NCBI GenBank assembly: GCA_036498205.1
Contig: DASXIC010000028.1
Location: 1 to 61,694, forward strand
Reading direction: 5' to 3'
DNA length: 61,694 bases
DNA from: AV69 sp036498205
Lineage (GTDB): Bacteria > Verrucomicrobiota > Verrucomicrobiia > Chthoniobacterales > UBA10450
Shown in pieces: positions 7,939 through 16,328 of this stretch; position 1 is the stretch's first letter, and each line of letters starts with the position of its first letter. Under the pieces are notes generated by a model. That model was not told the DNA's origin, searched no databases, and was given only the letters and a program-made list of their open reading frames with translations. A program made the translations under genes and the position numbers.

Positions 7939-9804
7939 TTATTGCCTCAAATGTTTGGCGCTTAACCAGATATCTATAATTGATAGATCTGCTTGAGTAA
8001 TACCCGAGATCCGTTTCGCCTCCTCCAATGAGGCGGGGCGAACTCGGCCGAGTTTCTGCCTCGTTTCGGTTCTTAACCCTGGGACTACGTTGAAATCGAA
8101 TCCTTCCGGGATGCTGCCGTCGAGGCGGCTTGATCGTCGCTCGCGCTTGGCGCGCACGATATAGCCAACGTACTTCGATTCAGAAACGATGTGTTGCCAG
8201 ATCTCTCTACTCGCCATGCGCAGCAATGTGGGCGGGAGACTGTCAACTTCAAAGCGGGGGTCTTTCATTGCCTTGGAAAGAGGCTCGGCGTCAATCTGCA
8301 AATCCTGGAGGATCGACTTCAGGTGATCGATGACCGCAAGCTTTTCCCGCCATTGTTTCTGGCGAGTTGAATCAACTAGTCCGATTTCGACCGCGATTGG
8401 CGTAAGTCTAATATCCGCATTGTCTTGCCGCAGACTGAGCCGGTTTTCGGCGCGGCTCGTAAACATCCGGTAAGGTTCATCGGTGCCGCGGGTTGTCAGG
8501 TCCTCAATGAGCACTCCAATGTAACTGAGATCCGGAGACAACGCTAACGGCGGGCGTGTTTGGATTCTTAAAGCGGCATTCGCCCCCGCGACAAGACCTT
8601 GGGCTGCTGCCTCCTCGTAGCCTGATGTTCCGTTAATTTGGCCAGCGAAAAATAACCCGTGCACGGCTTTCGTTTCCAGCGTCCGGGTGAGTTGCGTAGG
8701 GGGGAAATAGTCGTACTCCACCGCATACCCGGGTCGAAGAATTTCCGCGCATTCCAGCCCTTTGATAGAGCGGATCATTTCCACTTGGACATCAAATGGG
8801 AGGCTCGTGGAAACGCCGTTCACATAGAACTCGTTAGAATGCCGCCCTTCCGGTTCGAGGAATATTTGGTGGGACACTCTTTCGGGGAAACGGACGACCT
8901 TGTCCTCGACCGAGGGACAATACCGAGGTCCAGTTCCTTCTATGCGACGCTGGTATAGCGGGGAACGATGAAGGTTTGCCCGGATAATTTCGTGCGTGGC
9001 GACTGAGGTATGAGTGATCCAACACGGGATTTGTTCTACGTGGAACATTCCCGATTCGTTAAAATTCAATGTAAACAGGTCATCCAATCCACGGACGAAA
9101 CTCTCTAAAAAAGATAAACGGGGAGGAGGATTATCCCCTTCCTGTTTCTCCAGGCGACGAAAATCAATAGACCGACCATTGAGCCGGCAGGGAGTTCCGG
9201 TTTTGAACCGCCCGATGTCAAATCCCAAGGCTCGTATGCTTTCACTGAAGGAAGAGGCCGGGTCGCCCATTCGACCGCCGGCTTTGGAATGCTCTCCCAC
9301 ATGAAGCAACCCGCGCAAGAACGTACCCGCCGTTACTACCACTGCTCGAGCTTTGATTTCCAATCCGAGATCAGTTGTAACTCCAACCACGGAATTATTT
9401 TCTGTCAACAGCGTTGTAGCTGTGCCTTGTAGCAGAGTCAGATTCGGAGTGCTTTCTAAAACAGCTTTTAACCGAAACTGGTAGGCTTTCTTGTCGCATT
9501 GGATTCGTGTCGCCCAAACCGCCGGCCCTTTGCTGCGATTGAGCGTCCTAAACTGGATTCCCGTGGCATCGGCATTGATACCCATCACTCCACCTAAAGC
9601 GTCAATCTCCCTCACGAGCTGGCTTTTTGCCGAACCGCCAATGGCCGGATTGCACGACATCTGCCCAATAGTGTCCAAGTTCTGCGTTAGCATTAAGGTT
9701 TTGCAGCCGATTCGGGCGGAGGCTAAAGCGGCTTCAATCCCGGCGTGGCCACTGCCGATAACCAGAACCTCAATCGTATGGGATAAATACATGCTACTTA
9801 TCAC
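7939..9804 (-). CDS. mnmG: tRNA uridine-5-carboxymethylaminomethyl modification enzyme MnmG (GidA)
   Basis: FAD-dependent enzyme of 621 residues that, with MnmE, installs (carboxymethyl)aminomethyl groups on wobble U34 of tRNAs. The dinucleotide-binding motif VIGSGHAGIEAA is near residue 15, followed by NPAIGGSAKSQLVREIDALGG. GAVVVTAGTFL-like and PGYAVEYDYFPP signatures are present, as is the C-terminal helical domain that binds MnmE. A second ATG four codons downstream (9792) is an alternative start. It is adjacent to plsY and 7 bp downstream of the methyltransferase/MTHFR fusion. MnmE is not in the window. Confidence 0.96.
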   Translation of the reverse strand: MISSMYLSHTIEVLVIGSGHAGIEAALASARIGCKTLMLTQNLDTIGQMSCNPAIGGSAKSQLVREIDALGGVMGINADATGIQFRTLNRSKGPAVWATRIQCDKKAYQFRLKAVLESTPNLTLLQGTATTLLTENNSVVGVTTDLGLEIKARAVVVTAGTFLRGLLHVGEHSKAGGRMGDPASSFSESIRALGFDIGRFKTGTPCRLNGRSIDFRRLEKQEGDNPPPRLSFLESFVRGLDDLFTLNFNESGMFHVEQIPCWITHTSVATHEIIRANLHRSPLYQRRIEGTGPRYCPSVEDKVVRFPERVSHQIFLEPEGRHSNEFYVNGVSTSLPFDVQVEMIRSIKGLECAEILRPGYAVEYDYFPPTQLTRTLETKAVHGLFFAGQINGTSGYEEAAAQGLVAGANAALRIQTRPPLALSPDLSYIGVLIEDLTTRGTDEPYRMFTSRAENRLSLRQDNADIRLTPIAVEIGLVDSTRQKQWREKLAVIDHLKSILQDLQIDAEPLSKAMKDPRFEVDSLPPTLLRMASREIWQHIVSESKYVGYIVRAKRERRSSRLDGSIPEGFDFNVVPGLRTETRQKLGRVRPASLEEAKRISGITQADLSIIDIWLSAKHLRQ

Positions 9805-9811
9805 AAAGATC

Positions 9812-11641
9812 TTATGGTGATAACGCTTTGCCTCGCGCGAATCGCGCGAGCTCGCAAGTAATCTCGAAATTTAAGAACGGTGTGATCAGGTACAAACAGG
9901 AAAATTCCTCCAGAATATGCGATGTAATCTCGCGCGCGATCTCGAAACCCACCTTCGGTGCAGCATCAGGCGACGCTTTGGCGAGCCTGGTTCGAATAGC
10001 CTCCGGCACAATAATTCCCGGGACTTCGTTGTGCAGAAACTCGGCCTGCCGCGAACTCATCAGCGGCCATACTCCAACAAAGATTGGGATACCTAAATGT
10101 GCGGTTCGGCGCTTTGTTTCCTCAACCAGGCGCAAATCAAACACGGGTTGCGTCATCGCGTATTGGGCGCCAGCTGCAACCTTTCGCTCGAGACGATTTA
10201 CTTGTGAATCAAGATTCTTGGCATTGGGATTGAACGTGCAACCGATGATAAATTGTGTGCGGGCCTTGAGTGATTTGCCGGCGTGAGTAAACCCTTCGTT
10301 TAGTTTCTTGATGATCGAGATCAACTCGATGGAATTCACGTCATAGACCGAAGATGCGCCGGGATGATCGCCGACCCGGGCCGGATCGCCAGTCAAGGGC
10401 AGAACGTGTCGCATACCAAGGGCCGCCATTCCAAGCAGTTCGCTTTGCAAGCCGAGAACATTTCGATCGCGGCAGCTCACGTGCAGGAGCGGCGTGATGC
10501 CAAATCGCTCTTTGAGCATCGCAGCCACAGCCAGGTTGCTAACGCGCAAGATCGCGAGCGAGTTATCAGCGAGGGTGATGGCGTCGCATCCCGCGTGCAT
10601 CAATTCCTGGGCGCCGCGAAAATATTTTTCCAAGGCAAGGGTCTTGGGCGGGTCCAGCTCGCAAATGATAACCTCCCGGCCACCCACGATTTTATCGAGT
10701 AGACTTTCTTCTTCGGTAGAGGCGACGTTCTTCGCCGCCGGTGGCGGCACGAAAAGGCGCGGAGGTTTGGATTTGACAGGTGCAAGGCCGGCAATCGCCT
10801 TTGCAATGGCTGCAATTGTTCGCGGATTTGTGCCGCAACAGCCGCCAATCAAGCGAGCTCCTTCTTGGACCATCTCCCGGGCGGCTTTGGCGAAGTAATC
10901 TGGCGCCGCGTGATAAATGAAACGTCCTTCCGTATAACGCGGGTAACCCGCATTCGGAAATGCTGCGAGCAAACCCTCGATCGGGATCCGCTGTAGCAGT
11001 TGCACCGTAGCGTGCGGCCCGTTCATACAATTCACGCCAGTAATCTGGGCGCCGAGCGGGCGCAGTTTCGCGAAGGCCTCCACTATTGGCACGCCAGAGG
11101 CGAGCCGCCCTTCCGGCTCGCAAGCGAAAGAACAAATTACCGTGCACGCGCTCAGCGCGTTCTTGGCCCGTAGCGCGATCTCCATCTCGGCGTCATCCAT
11201 AAACGTCTCAAGAAAAATAATGTCCACGCCGCCGTCGAGGAGGGCCTCGATTTGCTCGTGAAAGCATTTCGCCCGATCAATTCCTCGTTCCTCTGCCTCC
11301 AGGCTGCTCAAGCCGAGCGGTCCGACGCTGCCCGCAACATAGACATCTTTGCCACGGGCCGCCTCGACCGCGATCCGAGCCGCAGCTTTGTTAATTTCGG
11401 CGGCCTGGTTCTCCAGACCAAAGCGGGCCAGCCGGACCGCGTTCCCGCCGAAAGAGTTTGTTTCTATTACGCGTGCGCCAGCCGAGATGTAATCGTTATG
11501 GATCGCTCCCACACGGTCTGGATCGATCACGCAGAGCTCTTCCAGGCAAGCTTCCATTGGGATGCCCTGGTCGAGCAACAGCGTACCCATGGCGCCGTCT
11601 CCGCAGAGGACACGTTCCTGTAGTTCTTCGAGCAAATTCAT
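9812..11641 (-). CDS. Bifunctional homocysteine S-methyltransferase / methylenetetrahydrofolate reductase
   Basis: Fusion of 609 residues. The N-terminal half (about 1-290) is a homocysteine-binding barrel. It has GDGAMGTLLLDQG at the start, the zinc-ligand cysteine in GVNCMNG and the paired cysteines of LIGGCCGTNP. The C-terminal half (about 315-600) is an FAD-dependent methylenetetrahydrofolate reductase barrel with ICELDPPK, LPLTGDPARVGDHPGAS and YAMTQPVFDL. The protein could reduce methylene-THF to methyl-THF and supply methionine synthesis. The same fusion is known in several bacterial phyla and usually keeps both activities. It is 7 bp upstream of mnmG in the same direction. Confidence 0.93.
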   Translation of the reverse strand: MNLLEELQERVLCGDGAMGTLLLDQGIPMEACLEELCVIDPDRVGAIHNDYISAGARVIETNSFGGNAVRLARFGLENQAAEINKAAARIAVEAARGKDVYVAGSVGPLGLSSLEAEERGIDRAKCFHEQIEALLDGGVDIIFLETFMDDAEMEIALRAKNALSACTVICSFACEPEGRLASGVPIVEAFAKLRPLGAQITGVNCMNGPHATVQLLQRIPIEGLLAAFPNAGYPRYTEGRFIYHAAPDYFAKAAREMVQEGARLIGGCCGTNPRTIAAIAKAIAGLAPVKSKPPRLFVPPPAAKNVASTEEESLLDKIVGGREVIICELDPPKTLALEKYFRGAQELMHAGCDAITLADNSLAILRVSNLAVAAMLKERFGITPLLHVSCRDRNVLGLQSELLGMAALGMRHVLPLTGDPARVGDHPGASSVYDVNSIELISIIKKLNEGFTHAGKSLKARTQFIIGCTFNPNAKNLDSQVNRLERKVAAGAQYAMTQPVFDLRLVEETKRRTAHLGIPIFVGVWPLMSSRQAEFLHNEVPGIIVPEAIRTRLAKASPDAAPKVGFEIAREITSHILEEFSCLYLITPFLNFEITCELARFARGKALSP

Positions 11642-11780
11642 GCTGCGGTTGGCGGATTACGCCTGCGAATGCTTGCCGTCAATTCGACGGAAAAACTGCT
11701 CTGTGGTTCGAGCTTTCTTTCGCCGCCTCGTGCAATCTTAAGCAAACACGCTTGAGTTCAACCAAACAACCGATTTGGGC
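11642..11780. other. Intergenic gap with weak hairpin
   Basis: This 139-bp spacer lies between two leftward genes. The only structure I see is an imperfect inverted repeat, CTTAAGC / GCTTGAG (about 11739-11757), without a T-run. It may hold the promoter of the leftward methyltransferase/MTHFR-mnmG-plsY-gpsA unit, but I could not define -35/-10 elements. Confidence 0.3.
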
Positions 11781-12629
11781 TTAAGGCAGAATCGCGAAGA
11801 CGCGCGCGGGAAATCCGGAACCACCTTTCGGTTTTGGAAACGCGCAGATGATAATCGAGCCGGATTCCGGCACCCGATCGAGGTTCGCCAGCAACTCGAT
11901 CTGATAATGATTTGTGCCAAGGATATAGCTTTCCAGCGAATAATCGTCCTTGCTCGTTGCCACGCCAGGATCCGTATCGGTGGTTTCATGTCCGGAAGCG
12001 GTAATCTTGCGCTGGTCGTAGAGGTACGTCAGGGCCGGCAAGCTCCAGCCAGGGTAGTGCGCTACTCCGGCGGAGTCCTTGTTCGCCATTTTCGCCGCAT
12101 CGGGCCACCGCTTTGACCAGTCGGTCCTCATCGCGACAAACGAACCGGGAGGGATCTGGCCGTGATCAGCCTCCCATTTTTTTACTCGCTCGAGCGTAAG
12201 AGTGTAATCCGGATTCTCAGCGCATTCCTGGTGAACGTCTATGCAAACGCACGGAAGAACCATCTCCTTGGGTTCAATCTGATCCACAGTTCGCAAACCG
12301 GCATGGAAATGCGCTGGGGGATCAACGTGAGTACCCCATTGACCAACGTGCGTAAACACTTCTGAAAAAAAGCCTTCACCCAAAGTCCCAGGACGCTTGT
12401 CGTACCAATAGATTACTTTGCGTTGTTCGTCTGGAAAACCCGACCACCGCGGAATTCCGGGCTCGAACGCATGCGTCAAATCGATGAACTTTTTTTTGGC
12501 AAGAATGTTTTGGACCGCCGCGAGCGAAGTTTCGCTCGGAGTTTGGGCTAGTCCTGATGGGGCTAGGATCGCGTTTATTAAGATGACAACGGCCAGGAGC
12601 TTTTCACGAACCGAAGCTTTCACGCCCAT
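11781..12629 (-). CDS. Exported cyclase-family (kynurenine formamidase-like) hydrolase
   Basis: Protein of 282 residues with an N-terminal signal peptide (hydrophobic stretch about residues 10-27, cleavage probably after SGLAQ), so likely periplasmic. The metal-binding signature of the cyclase/KynB family is present as GTHVDPPAHFH, and upstream IDLTHAFEPGIPRW supplies the usual N-terminal motif. Family members are Mn/Zn hydrolases such as kynurenine formamidase or isatin hydrolase. Export argues against a plain cytosolic kynurenine role, so the substrate is unknown. It is a single gene, transcribed leftward and divergent from the methyltransferase gene at 12851. Confidence 0.85.
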   Translation of the reverse strand: MGVKASVREKLLAVVILINAILAPSGLAQTPSETSLAAVQNILAKKKFIDLTHAFEPGIPRWSGFPDEQRKVIYWYDKRPGTLGEGFFSEVFTHVGQWGTHVDPPAHFHAGLRTVDQIEPKEMVLPCVCIDVHQECAENPDYTLTLERVKKWEADHGQIPPGSFVAMRTDWSKRWPDAAKMANKDSAGVAHYPGWSLPALTYLYDQRKITASGHETTDTDPGVATSKDDYSLESYILGTNHYQIELLANLDRVPESGSIIICAFPKPKGGSGFPARVFAILP

Positions 12630-12850
12630 GCTGTTAGTCGATTGCGCAAAAAGAAGCCAACAACTTCGAATAAGTAGAAATAAACGGCGTCAGGTTGTCA
12701 GCCGGGCCACGAATCTGGATCATTACACGAACTTTGTTCACCGGAATTTCTGTGGCGAACTGCGAGGCGCTGTGGCTCACGGTCGGGAGTTATTAGATCG
12801 TTTAAGGTGAAGAATTAGGTTGAACGAAAAAGAAAAATCTCAAGAGGCAT

Positions 12851-13597
12851 GTGAACAAGAACACAGCTACAATCGAGCACCCCACCGAAATGCCCCAGCT
12901 CGTAAAACCTATCGCTACGCCGCCAAACGACACAACCGTTCCGGTCGCAGATCTTGCGAGAGCGGATAGTCTGTTCGAGCGATTCGACTGGATTTACATT
13001 CTTTGCCGCGAAAATTTTTTCCGCGACGACACGCGGCGAATGATCGCGGCTTTGTGGCCGAAGAGTCGGCCGCAGGCCAAAGCGCGATTGGTTGAGCTTG
13101 GCTGCGGTCCCGGATTTTACTCGCGTAATCTGGCACGCGCTTTTCCGGAGATTGAAGTTCTCGGCCTGGATCGTTCGCGGCAGCAACTCGAGTATGCTCG
13201 GGAGAAGGCAGCTACCAGCGGGCTAAATAATTGCCGATTCGAACGGGGCGATGTGCTCGATGTCAGCCGCCCGGAAGAGAGTTTCGATTACCTGATAGCA
13301 TCGCGTTTGTTCACTGTCCTGGCTGAACCGGAACGCGCGGTAGCCGAGATGTTTCGCGTTTTAAAGGGTGGCGGGCGCTGTTTTGTAGCCGAGCCGCGTT
13401 TTAAATTCTGGGCCTCCATACCGCTTTTCATTATGCGCGTCGTCGCCAGTGCCAGCGCACAGGCATGTCGCGAGCCGAGCACAGTCGCGGTATTTTCGGC
13501 AGAGCGTTTTGAGCGACTCTTCAGGACTGCGCCTTGGCAGCAGGTACGCATCTGGCAGGATGGGCGTTACCAATACGCCTTGTGTCAAAAGGGTTGA
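12851..13597 (+). CDS. Class I SAM-dependent methyltransferase
   Basis: Protein of 248 residues with the methyltransferase fold. Motif I is LVELGCGPGFYSRNLA (about residues 78-93), the acidic ribose-binding residue is in VLGLDRS, and the post-motif region GDVLDV is followed by FRVLKGGGRCFVAEP. No signal peptide or membrane segment is visible. GTG at 12851 has AAGAGG a few bases upstream; ATG at 12890 is an alternative. It is the first gene of a rightward cluster whose members are 35 bp or less apart, ending with the sulfite-oxidase-like gene. Context suggests methylation of a sugar or lipid intermediate; the acceptor is not known. Confidence 0.85.
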   Translation: MNKNTATIEHPTEMPQLVKPIATPPNDTTVPVADLARADSLFERFDWIYILCRENFFRDDTRRMIAALWPKSRPQAKARLVELGCGPGFYSRNLARAFPEIEVLGLDRSRQQLEYAREKAATSGLNNCRFERGDVLDVSRPEESFDYLIASRLFTVLAEPERAVAEMFRVLKGGGRCFVAEPRFKFWASIPLFIMRVVASASAQACREPSTVAVFSAERFERLFRTAPWQQVRIWQDGRYQYALCQKG

Positions 13598-13631
13598 CGC
13601 GTGCGCGGGCGCGGCGGAGGAAGAGCGCGGC

Positions 13632-14390
13632 ATGCATCGCGTGCTCGCGTCTAATCCATCGAAGCAGGTTCCGCCGGGGATTTGCGCGCTCGCAATCATG
13701 ACCAAAGCGCCGCGGCCAGGCGCTGTGAAGACGCGGTTGCAACCCCCGCTGACGGCCGAAGAAGCAGCTGCTCTCAACGTTTGTTTTCTGCGTGATACTG
13801 CCGCGGCGATAAACCAGGTATCCAATATCAAAAATAGAGGGGTCCGCGGAGTTGGAGTCTATACACCTCCGGGGGCCGCGGACGCCTACCAAGAGATTTT
13901 ACCGAGCGGGTTTGAGCTCCTTCCCCAGCGTGGCGACGGATTCGGCGAACGACTGGCTAATGCTGCCCAGGACCTGTTCGGCGCCGGCTTTGAATCGCAT
14001 TGTCTGATCGATTCCGACAGCCCGACGGTAACAGGGGATTCGTTTCATGAAGCAGTTGAGGCCCTTCAGCGGGAGGGCGATCGGATCGTGCTGGGGCCAT
14101 CGGAGGACGGCGGCTATTACCTCATCGGAATGAAAAAATTGCACGGGCAACTGTTCGATCAAATCGATTGGAGCACCGGAAGGGTTTTGGAACAGACAGT
14201 CGCGCGTGCAGGCGAAATCGGGGTGGACGTGCACACGCTGCCCACCTTTTTCGATATCGACGATCGTACAATGCTCGCGCGTTTATGCGATGAGCTGCTT
14301 GGACAGAATCGCGGAAGCGCACCAGCGACGAAGGAATTTCTCCAACGGATTGTCGACCGGGAAGGCCGCGCTAGGATCTGGCCGCGATGA
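13632..14390 (+). CDS. DUF2064 / TIGR04282-type glycosyltransferase-like protein
   Basis: Protein of 252 residues of the DUF2064 family (some members annotated as arsenosugar biosynthesis glycosyltransferase TIGR04282), which has a GT-A-like nucleotidyltransferase fold. Conserved signatures are MTKAPRPGAVKTRL near the N-terminus, DSDSPTV (metal-binding acidic triad) and LGPSEDGGYYLIG. ATG at 13632 is the best start by position; ATG at 13699 would start directly at the MTKAPRPG motif. It overlaps the epimerase gene by 4 bp. The arsenosugar label is inherited from some family members and is not supported here by an arsenic-methylation gene. Confidence 0.8.
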   Translation: MHRVLASNPSKQVPPGICALAIMTKAPRPGAVKTRLQPPLTAEEAAALNVCFLRDTAAAINQVSNIKNRGVRGVGVYTPPGAADAYQEILPSGFELLPQRGDGFGERLANAAQDLFGAGFESHCLIDSDSPTVTGDSFHEAVEALQREGDRIVLGPSEDGGYYLIGMKKLHGQLFDQIDWSTGRVLEQTVARAGEIGVDVHTLPTFFDIDDRTMLARLCDELLGQNRGSAPATKEFLQRIVDREGRARIWPR

Positions 14391-15574
14391 ACAAAAACGG
14401 CCGACGAGCGCTCGTGACCGGGGGGGCCGGCCTGATTGGATCGCATGTAACCGACTTGCTTGTGCGTGAGGGGTGGGCAGTCCGCCTCCTGGATAACCTC
14501 GAGCCGAACACGCATAAACGGGGCAAGCCAGCCTGGATTAACGCGAAGGCAGAATTCGTTCACGGCGATTTGCGCGATGCGGAGACGATCAGCGATGCGC
14601 TGGTGGACATAGACATCGTTTTTCATCAAGCAGCTTATGGCGGCTACATGCCGGAGATCGCCAAGTATGTGCATGTGAATTCCCTCGGTACGGCCCAAAT
14701 GCTGGAAGTGATTCGGGAAAAGAATTTGCCAATCAAAAAGATCGTCGTCGCGAGTTCACAGGCGGTTTACAGCGAGGGCGCAGGAAATTGTCCGAGACAC
14801 GGTCTGGTGTTCCCGAATGTGCGGCCGGTAGAACAGTTAAAAAGGGGTGATTGGTCGGTGCGCTGTCCGGTTTGCGCCGAGCCGACCACCAGCGTGCCGA
14901 CACCAGAGAATGCACCGATTGGTGGAGAAACCGTTTATGGGTTGACGAAGGTAGATCAGGAAAAACTGGTGTTGATGTGGGGAAAACAGACCGGCATTCC
15001 GACGGTTGCCCTCCGTTACTCCTGTACTTACGGGCCTCGACAATCCATCTTCAATCCCTACACCGGTGTGATTGCGATTTTTTGCACGCGCTTGCTGAAC
15101 GGCCTGCCACCTGTGCTCTACGAAGACGGCGAACAAACGCGTGATTTTTCTTTTGTGGAAGATATCGCTCGCGCGAATTTGTTGGCAGCAACCACTGACA
15201 GGCTCGATGGATTGCCTGTCAATGTTGGCAGCGGCAAGGGAATCACAGTTCGCGAAATCGCGGAGCGGGTTTCTGACGCACTGCGAATCAAGCTCGATCC
15301 GGAGATCAACAGTGAGTTTCGGCCGGGCGAAATGCGGCACCTTATCAGCGGAATCGATCGGATACGGGCGGCGGGCTACAAACCGCAAATCGATATGGGA
15401 GAAGGCATCAGGCGCTATCTCGAGTGGATTCGCTCCCAATCCGACGTGCGCGATTATTTCGGCGAAGCTGCGGAAACCTTGCGCCGGAGGGGTATCGTCC
15501 ATTCTGTCGCTGCTTCGGTAGCACGGGGTGGCGGTGAGAGTTCTGACAGCGAGGTCGCTCTTCGCAGGGACTGA
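14387..15574 (+). CDS. NAD-dependent epimerase/dehydratase (extended SDR) with zinc-ribbon-like insertion
   Basis: Nucleotide-sugar-type SDR of 395 residues. The Rossmann motif TGGAGLIG is at residues 11-18, the NAD-proximal aspartate is in LLDNLEP, the catalytic Ser is in VVASSQAVY (about 123-124), and YGLTK gives Tyr184 and Lys188. Between the serine and tyrosine lies an extra segment, roughly residues 131-175, with Cys135-x2-His138 and Cys160-x2-Cys163. This spacing looks like a zinc ribbon and ordinary GalE-like epimerases lack it. The gene overlaps its upstream neighbour by 4 bp and precedes a GT2 gene by 35 bp, suggesting it makes the sugar donor used by that enzyme. The substrate is unknown. 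Confidence 0.88.
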   Translation: MNKNGRRALVTGGAGLIGSHVTDLLVREGWAVRLLDNLEPNTHKRGKPAWINAKAEFVHGDLRDAETISDALVDIDIVFHQAAYGGYMPEIAKYVHVNSLGTAQMLEVIREKNLPIKKIVVASSQAVYSEGAGNCPRHGLVFPNVRPVEQLKRGDWSVRCPVCAEPTTSVPTPENAPIGGETVYGLTKVDQEKLVLMWGKQTGIPTVALRYSCTYGPRQSIFNPYTGVIAIFCTRLLNGLPPVLYEDGEQTRDFSFVEDIARANLLAATTDRLDGLPVNVGSGKGITVREIAERVSDALRIKLDPEINSEFRPGEMRHLISGIDRIRAAGYKPQIDMGEGIRRYLEWIRSQSDVRDYFGEAAETLRRRGIVHSVAASVARGGGESSDSEVALRRD

Positions 15575-15609
15575 CTCGTGCAGCAGTTCACTCACCACTG
15601 ACACTGCAA

Positions 15610-16296
15610 ATGAACGTCTCAGTCGTCATTCCAGCATTGAATGAAGAAGAACCGATTGAACAAGTTGTGCGCGAAGTGATCGCAACTGGGGTGATCGACG
15701 AGGTAATAGTTGTAGATAATGGCAGTACGGACTGCACCGCCGAACGGGCCAGGAATGCGGGAGCTCGCGTGATGAGCGCGCCGCGAGGGTATGGCCGCGC
15801 TTGTGCGGCAGGCGTGGCGGCAGTTTCGACTGATTGCGACACAATCGTTTTTCTCGATGGAGATGGCAGCGACGTCCCGGCGTTCATGCATGCATTGCTC
15901 AAGCCGATCGGCGAGGGCCAGGATTTTGTCATTGGTTCGCGCACTCGCGGTCAACGCGAACCCGGCAGCATGAACTTCCAGCAGGTCGTCGCAGGTCATC
16001 TGGCCGGACTTCTGATTCGCCTGCTTTATGGTGTGCGCTACACAGATATGTGCGCTTTCCGTGCGATTCGTCGGAACGCTCTCACCAGATTAGCTATGAG
16101 TGAAACCAGCTATGGATGGAATCTTGAGATGCAAATGAAAGCGGCGCGGGCTCGTTTGCGCATTACCGAGGTCCCGGTTGATCATCGTCGCCGCGCGGGC
16201 GGAGTTTCAAAAGTCTCGGGAACATTGCGAGGAACATTTGTCGCCGGATTTCGTATCATTACGACCTTTCTTCGGGTGGCACTGGATAGAATGTAA
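15610..16296 (+). CDS. GT2-family glycosyltransferase (dolichol-phosphate-mannose-synthase-like)
   Basis: Protein of 228 residues with the GT-A domain VSVVIPALNEEEPIEQ at the start. VVDNGSTD and FLDGDGSDVP are the nucleotide/metal-binding motifs, and VIGSRTRG follows. MNFQQVVAGHLAGLLIRLLYG is the region typical of polyprenyl-phosphate glycosyltransferases. The C-terminal RRRAGGVSKVSG matches the acceptor-side basic motif. There is no obvious multi-span C-terminal membrane domain, so it probably acts at the cytoplasmic face on a lipid carrier. It is 5 bp from the sulfite-oxidase-like gene if that starts at TTG 16302. Confidence 0.87.
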   Translation: MNVSVVIPALNEEEPIEQVVREVIATGVIDEVIVVDNGSTDCTAERARNAGARVMSAPRGYGRACAAGVAAVSTDCDTIVFLDGDGSDVPAFMHALLKPIGEGQDFVIGSRTRGQREPGSMNFQQVVAGHLAGLLIRLLYGVRYTDMCAFRAIRRNALTRLAMSETSYGWNLEMQMKAARARLRITEVPVDHRRRAGGVSKVSGTLRGTFVAGFRIITTFLRVALDRM

Positions 16297-16328
16297 TTAT
16301 CTTGTTAAAGCCAAAGGCGGAGTCCGCA

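Noticed and set aside
12815..13186. 123-residue frame on the minus strand overlapping the methyltransferase
   Set aside because: Opposite-strand shadow of a gene with clear methyltransferase motifs; no signal or domain of its own.
13632..16296. Arsenosugar biosynthesis cluster
   Set aside because: DUF2064 and GT2 proteins are often labelled this way, but no arsenic methyltransferase, radical SAM or arsenic-efflux gene is present, so the label is not supported.
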